NCBI RefSeq assembly: GCF_004340875.1
Contig: NZ_SLXQ01000008.1
Coordinates: 209,173 to 273,172 of the forward strand
Length of the DNA: 64,000 nucleotides
Direction: 5' to 3'
From: Tamaricihabitans halophyticus
GTDB taxonomy: Bacteria; Actinomycetota; Actinomycetes; Mycobacteriales; Pseudonocardiaceae
The translations under genes were made by a program, and so were the position numbers. Within the stretch, counting starts at the first letter, position 1. Each line of letters opens with the position of its first letter. Shown here one piece after another: positions 60,550-64,000 of the stretch. The notes beneath the pieces were generated by a model. The model saw only the letters and a program-made list of their open reading frames with translations, was not told the DNA's origin and ran no database searches.

Positions 60550-62231
60550 CGGTACCCGGCCCGCAGGACCCGCCACCGGCGTTGCCGGACGGCGGGCTGC
60601 GCATCGTCGCGCTTGGCGGGATCGGCGAGGTCGGTCGAAACATGACCGTGTTCGAACACGGCGGCCGGCTGCTGATCGTCGATTGTGGAGTGCTGTTTCC
60701 TGAGGACGAGCAACCCGGGGTGGACCTGATCCTGCCGGATTTCCGGCCGATCGAGAATCGGCTGGACGATATCGAGGCGCTCGTCCTCACCCACGGCCAC
60801 GAGGACCACATCGGCGCGGTGCCCTTCCTGCTCCGGATGCGCCCGGACCTGCCGATCGTCGGATCGCGGTTCACCCTGGCCCTGGTGGCGGCGAAATGCA
60901 AGGAACACCGGCAGGACCCGGTGCTGGTGGAGGTCGCCGAGGGGCAACGCAGCGCGCACGGGGCGTTCGACTGCGAGTTCTTCGCGGTCAACCACTCCAT
61001 TCCGGACGCGCTGGCCGTCGCGATCCGTACTCCTGCCGGCCTGGTGCTGCACACCGGGGACATCAAGCTGGACCAGCTGCCGCTGGACGGTCGGCTGACC
61101 GACCTCGCCGGCTTTTCCCGGCTCGGTGACGAGGGTGTCGATCTGTTCTGTGTGGACTCAACGAACGCCGAAGTGCCGGGATTCGTTGTCCCTGAGCGAG
61201 AAATCGGACCAGTACTGGACGGCGTGATCGCCGGTGCCACTCAGCGAGTGATCGTCGCCTGCTTCGCCAGTCATGTGCACCGGGTCCAGCAGGTGCTGGA
61301 CGTGGCCGTGCGGCACGAGCGTCGAGTCGCCTTCGTGGGGCGCTCGATGGTGCGCAATATGGCCATCGCGGCGGATCTCGGGCTGCTCAACGTCCCGGAT
61401 GGCCTGCTGATCGATATGGACTCGGCCAGCTCGTTGCCGGAGAACGAGGTGCTGTTCGTGTCCACCGGTTCGCAGGGTGAACCGCTGTCCGCGCTGTCCA
61501 GGATGGCACGTGGGGAACACCGGCAGATCGATATCCGGCAGGGCGACACCGTGGTATTGGCGAGTTCGCTGATCCCGGGCAATGAGACCGCGGTATTCGC
61601 GGTAGTCAATGGGCTGGTCCGGCTCGGCGCGCAGGTGGTGCACCAGAGCAACGCGAAGGTGCATGTCTCCGGCCATGCGCCCGCCGGTGAGCTGCTCTTC
61701 CTGTACAACGCGGTGCGGCCGAGTAACGTCCTGCCGGTACACGGAGAGTGGCGCCATCTGCGGGCGAACGCCGAGCTGGCCAGGCAGACCGGCGTACCGG
61801 CCGATCGGGTGGTCATCGCCGAGGACGGGGTGGTGGTCGATCTCGTCGACGGCAAAGCCGAGACGGTTGGCCGCGTCGAGGTTGGACACGTCTATGTGGA
61901 TGGGCTGTCGGTCGGCGATGTCGGGGAATCCACCCTCTCGGACCGGCTGATCCTTGGCGAGGGCGGGTTCATCGCGATCAATGTGGCGGTGGACCACACA
62001 TCGGGCAGGGCGGTAGCGCCGCCGACGGTGTCCGGGCGTGGCTTCTCGGATGACCCGAAAGCACTCGAGTCCGTGGTGCCGCTGGTCGAAATGGAGCTGG
62101 CCCGTACCGAGGCCGAGGGGATCGTGGACACTCACCGCATTGCCCAGGCCGTTCGCCGGGTCGTCGGTCGCTGGGTCGCGGAAACCTACCGGCGCCGACC
62201 GATGATCGTGCCCACCGTGATCGCCGTCTGA
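60546..62231 (+). CDS. rnj: Ribonuclease J
   Basis: A 561-residue metallo-beta-lactamase/beta-CASP nuclease. The metal motif is LTHGHEDHIGA (HGHEDH at 83-88), with a CDG-like DCGVLFPE and the beta-CASP motifs around VIVACFASHVHRVQQV and STGSQGEP, then a C-terminal dimerisation domain. It has 5'-3' exo- and endonuclease activity in rRNA processing and mRNA decay and cooperates with PNPase in actinobacteria. GTG 60546 overlaps the dapA TGA. Its TGA is directly followed by the TCA (stop) of the convergent EamA gene. Confidence 0.95.
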   Translation: MTVPGPQDPPPALPDGGLRIVALGGIGEVGRNMTVFEHGGRLLIVDCGVLFPEDEQPGVDLILPDFRPIENRLDDIEALVLTHGHEDHIGAVPFLLRMRPDLPIVGSRFTLALVAAKCKEHRQDPVLVEVAEGQRSAHGAFDCEFFAVNHSIPDALAVAIRTPAGLVLHTGDIKLDQLPLDGRLTDLAGFSRLGDEGVDLFCVDSTNAEVPGFVVPEREIGPVLDGVIAGATQRVIVACFASHVHRVQQVLDVAVRHERRVAFVGRSMVRNMAIAADLGLLNVPDGLLIDMDSASSLPENEVLFVSTGSQGEPLSALSRMARGEHRQIDIRQGDTVVLASSLIPGNETAVFAVVNGLVRLGAQVVHQSNAKVHVSGHAPAGELLFLYNAVRPSNVLPVHGEWRHLRANAELARQTGVPADRVVIAEDGVVVDLVDGKAETVGRVEVGHVYVDGLSVGDVGESTLSDRLILGEGGFIAINVAVDHTSGRAVAPPTVSGRGFSDDPKALESVVPLVEMELARTEAEGIVDTHRIAQAVRRVVGRWVAETYRRRPMIVPTVIAV

Positions 62232-63203
62232 TCATTCCCGGGGATCGCTGGGCAGCGGTTCGGCGACGGTGGTCGGTCGACTTGTCGCCCGCTGCACGAT
62301 CGCGGCGCCGCTGAGCAGGACAGCGGCGCCGACGAGCTGGATCGGGGTGAGTGTTTCGCCGAGCAGCAGCCACGCCGCGACCGTGGCCACCACGGGTTCG
62401 GCCAGCGCGAGGACACTGGCCACATTCGGCGGAAGGTGTCGCAGTGCGGCGATGCCGCTGAGGTAGGCAAGCACTGTCGCCAGCAGCGCGACCGCGAGCA
62501 GCAGTGCCCACACCGGTGGTTGCCATGGGCCGAACTCGGCGCGCGCGTCGAAGACCTCGAACGGCATCCGCCACGGCGGGCTGACGACGGCGACCGCCAC
62601 GGCGCCGAGCAGCATTCCCCAGGTAACCAACCCCAGCGGGTTCATGGTGTGCGCCCCGCGCTCGCCGATCAGAAAATAGGCGGCCGAACAGCATGCGGCG
62701 GCGACCCCGGCGAGCAGGCCCAGCGCGTCCAGGCGCAGGCCGTGCCATACCTGAACCATCGTCGCGAGGCCGAGTACGGCAAGGCCGGTGCCCAGCCACA
62801 TGAGCTGGGGCAGCACGGTACGGCGGATCAGCCGTACCCACAGCGCGACCAGCACCGGCGAGAGGTACTCGAGTAGCAGCGCGATCCCGACCGGTAGCCG
62901 GGAGACCGCGAAGAAGTAGCAGAGCTGGATACCACTGACACCGAGCAGCCCATAGCCGGCTACCAGGCGCCACTGTGTCCGACGGATCCGTAGCGCGCTC
63001 GGCTGGCTGAGGCCGACGCCGATGAGCAGCACGAGCGCGGCGATAGCGATTCGCGCGGCGGTGACCTGCTCCGCGGTCATCCCGGCCTGCATTGCTGGCT
63101 TCGCGATCGGCCCGGATACACCGAAACACAGCGATGAGGCCAGGATGAGCACGGTGCCGCGGGTGGGATGCGAGGTCGGCGGGGTGTGCACGGTGGTTGC
63201 CAC
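62232..63203 (-). CDS. EamA family transporter (DMT superfamily), second copy
   Basis: A 323-residue membrane protein with ten helices in two EamA repeats (SSLCFGVSGPIAKPAMQAG in the first; AYLSGIAALRHLPPNVASVL in the second). Typical of drug/metabolite exporters; substrate unknown. GTG 63203 starts before the first helix; a longer frame to 63248 adds a polar leader and is less likely. Convergent with rnj with no gap. Confidence 0.92.
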   Translation of the reverse strand: MATTVHTPPTSHPTRGTVLILASSLCFGVSGPIAKPAMQAGMTAEQVTAARIAIAALVLLIGVGLSQPSALRIRRTQWRLVAGYGLLGVSGIQLCYFFAVSRLPVGIALLLEYLSPVLVALWVRLIRRTVLPQLMWLGTGLAVLGLATMVQVWHGLRLDALGLLAGVAAACCSAAYFLIGERGAHTMNPLGLVTWGMLLGAVAVAVVSPPWRMPFEVFDARAEFGPWQPPVWALLLAVALLATVLAYLSGIAALRHLPPNVASVLALAEPVVATVAAWLLLGETLTPIQLVGAAVLLSGAAIVQRATSRPTTVAEPLPSDPRE

Positions 63204-63283
63204 CCGCTCAGTATCCCCGGCGGCGGAAAGTCTGGTACGCCCGTGCACTAATGCGCGGCGGCAAGCTGATCGCCTACCCGCGG

Positions 63284-63565
63284 TTACCGGTGTCGATGCG
63301 GTCGGTGTTGGCCGGCGGCCAGCCGCCAGATCGTGTCTGACTGGTCATGATCGGTGGGTAGCGCGCTGCCGTGGTCCTGGCTGGTTGGCTCGTCCTTGCT
63401 GCGTGCCCAGCGCGCGGCGCGGCCCTTCGGGGTATACCGCGGATAGGCGGGTTGTTCGCGTGCCTTGCGCTGGCGAACGGTGAGGACAACGGCGATCACC
63501 AGCAGACCGAGCCCAAAGAGTGATCCGGCCGTTACCCCGATCGCGAGAAGTATGGTCTGGGACAT
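63284..63565 (-). CDS. Small single-span membrane protein
   Basis: A 93-residue protein with one N-terminal helix (ILLAIGVTAGSLFGLGLLVIAVVL, about residues 5-28) and a basic then polar tail with the pattern RYTPKGRAARWARSKDE. Unknown function. ATG 63565 has GGAC/GGA-like bases upstream. Antisense frames are less convincing. Confidence 0.55.
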   Translation of the reverse strand: MSQTILLAIGVTAGSLFGLGLLVIAVVLTVRQRKAREQPAYPRYTPKGRAARWARSKDEPTSQDHGSALPTDHDQSDTIWRLAAGQHRPHRHR

Positions 63566-63852
63566 TTCCGTCCAGTGTTCCAGCGTACGGCGCTGCTGAC
63601 CAGCGAATGTCGGGATAGTTCTGGTTACTCACCGACGCTGAGGTCGGTGCGGGGCGATCGAGTGTCACCTGGTTAGCTGAGGCGATACCCGCCTGTTCGG
63701 ACGAGTCTGCTCCCGGCAGGCGACGATCTGTGACGGTACGCCGCGAGACGGCGATATCCACACAGGTGGTAAACCAGCCGACCCAGTAGGGCGTCTACCG
63801 GGTACGGACACGCGGCACGCGACCAGCATGGGGAGAAGGGGAGGACGCCGCC
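63566..63852. other. Intergenic region without a recognised gene
   Basis: These 287 bases separate the small membrane protein from the last gene. They include the latter's ribosome-binding site (GGGGAGG at about 63837-63843). I see no other gene or structured RNA. Confidence 0.5.
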
Positions 63853-64000
63853 ATGGGCGGTCAGGCACAGGCCACGCGCAGTGATACCGCGGCGCCACCG
63901 CGGCACTCGGGTGGGGTGGCGCGGAAGTATCGCCCGGAGGTTCAGGGGTTGCGGGCGTTGGCTGTGTTGTTGGTGGTGGCGTATCACGTGTGGCTGGATC
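63853..64000 (+). CDS. Acyltransferase 3 (OafA/YrhL-type), N-terminal part, cut by the window edge
   Basis: The first 49 residues: a 20-residue polar leader, then RKYRPEVQGLRALAVLLVVAYHVWLD, quoted in pieces. RPEVQGLRALAVL with the following helix and YH is the characteristic start of OafA/YrhL acyltransferases, which O-acetylate lipopolysaccharide-like or peptidoglycan-linked sugars. ATG 63853 has GGGGAGG eight to nine bases upstream. It is the second acyltransferase-3 gene in the window, 15 kb from the first. Confidence 0.9.
   Translation, partial: MGGQAQATRSDTAAPPRHSGGVARKYRPEVQGLRALAVLLVVAYHVWLD

Overview
The window is high-GC, densely coded chromosomal DNA of an actinomycete. Several things point to the Pseudonocardiaceae or a close relative: frequent GTG and TTG starts, GTGA/ATGA stop-start overlaps, probable leaderless promoters, a SigB/F/G-type stress sigma factor, an Scr1-type XRE regulator next to a DUF6879-like gene, a GPSI-type polynucleotide phosphorylase, ThyX and RNase J. 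The order truB-ribF-rpsO-pnp-M16 peptidase-dapB, followed further on by thyX, dapA and rnj, is the actinobacterial core order also known from Mycobacterium. Family and genus are inference. I saw no rRNA, tRNA, CRISPR array, transposase or integrase.

Layout. 1-2434: end of a probable GntR regulator, then on the minus strand an anti-anti-sigma (STAS) gene with an apparent one-base frameshift, an RsbW-like anti-sigma kinase and a SigB/F/G-family sigma factor, then a HesB-like gene. 2431-20456: phosphoribosyltransferase, CrtI-like oxidoreductase, HrpA helicase, a KtrAB-type potassium channel pair, acyl-CoA dehydrogenase with TetR regulator, an Erm/KsgA-type rRNA methylase, an M50 peptidase, proA, ctaD, serB and a Pth2-like gene. 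20449-22562: a small, lower-GC regulatory island (XRE regulator, DUF6879-like protein and two small proteins) lying between two copies of a repeat. 22550-26365: two DJ-1/PfpI superfamily genes, an AraC regulator and a divergent SDR. 26416-32173: a small hypothetical gene, DinG-like helicase, BioY, a secreted protein and an MFS transporter.

32228-40390 is the core block truB, ribF, an HTH gene, rpsO, pnp, M16 peptidase, dapB and a membrane TPR-like protein. 40429-43973 holds a membrane protein, an LLM flavin oxidoreductase and a secreted TAP-like peptidase. 44145-50466 holds the most unusual genes: a 1295-residue protein joining two glycosyltransferase domains, a coiled coil and an FkbM-type methyltransferase, followed by an acyltransferase with long disordered tails. 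A second acyltransferase gene starts at the right edge. 50463-62231 carries GNAT, EamA and YcaQ-like genes, an RHH regulator/DUF4097 operon with a perfect palindromic operator, thyX, an ACT protein, two tandem receptor-type Ser/Thr kinases, dapA and rnj.

The least expected non-coding signal is a 13-base element, consensus AGARCGCGRTCAC, found five times. Each copy lies in the same orientation directly after a stop codon or exactly 15 nt after it. Two copies bracket the XRE island.
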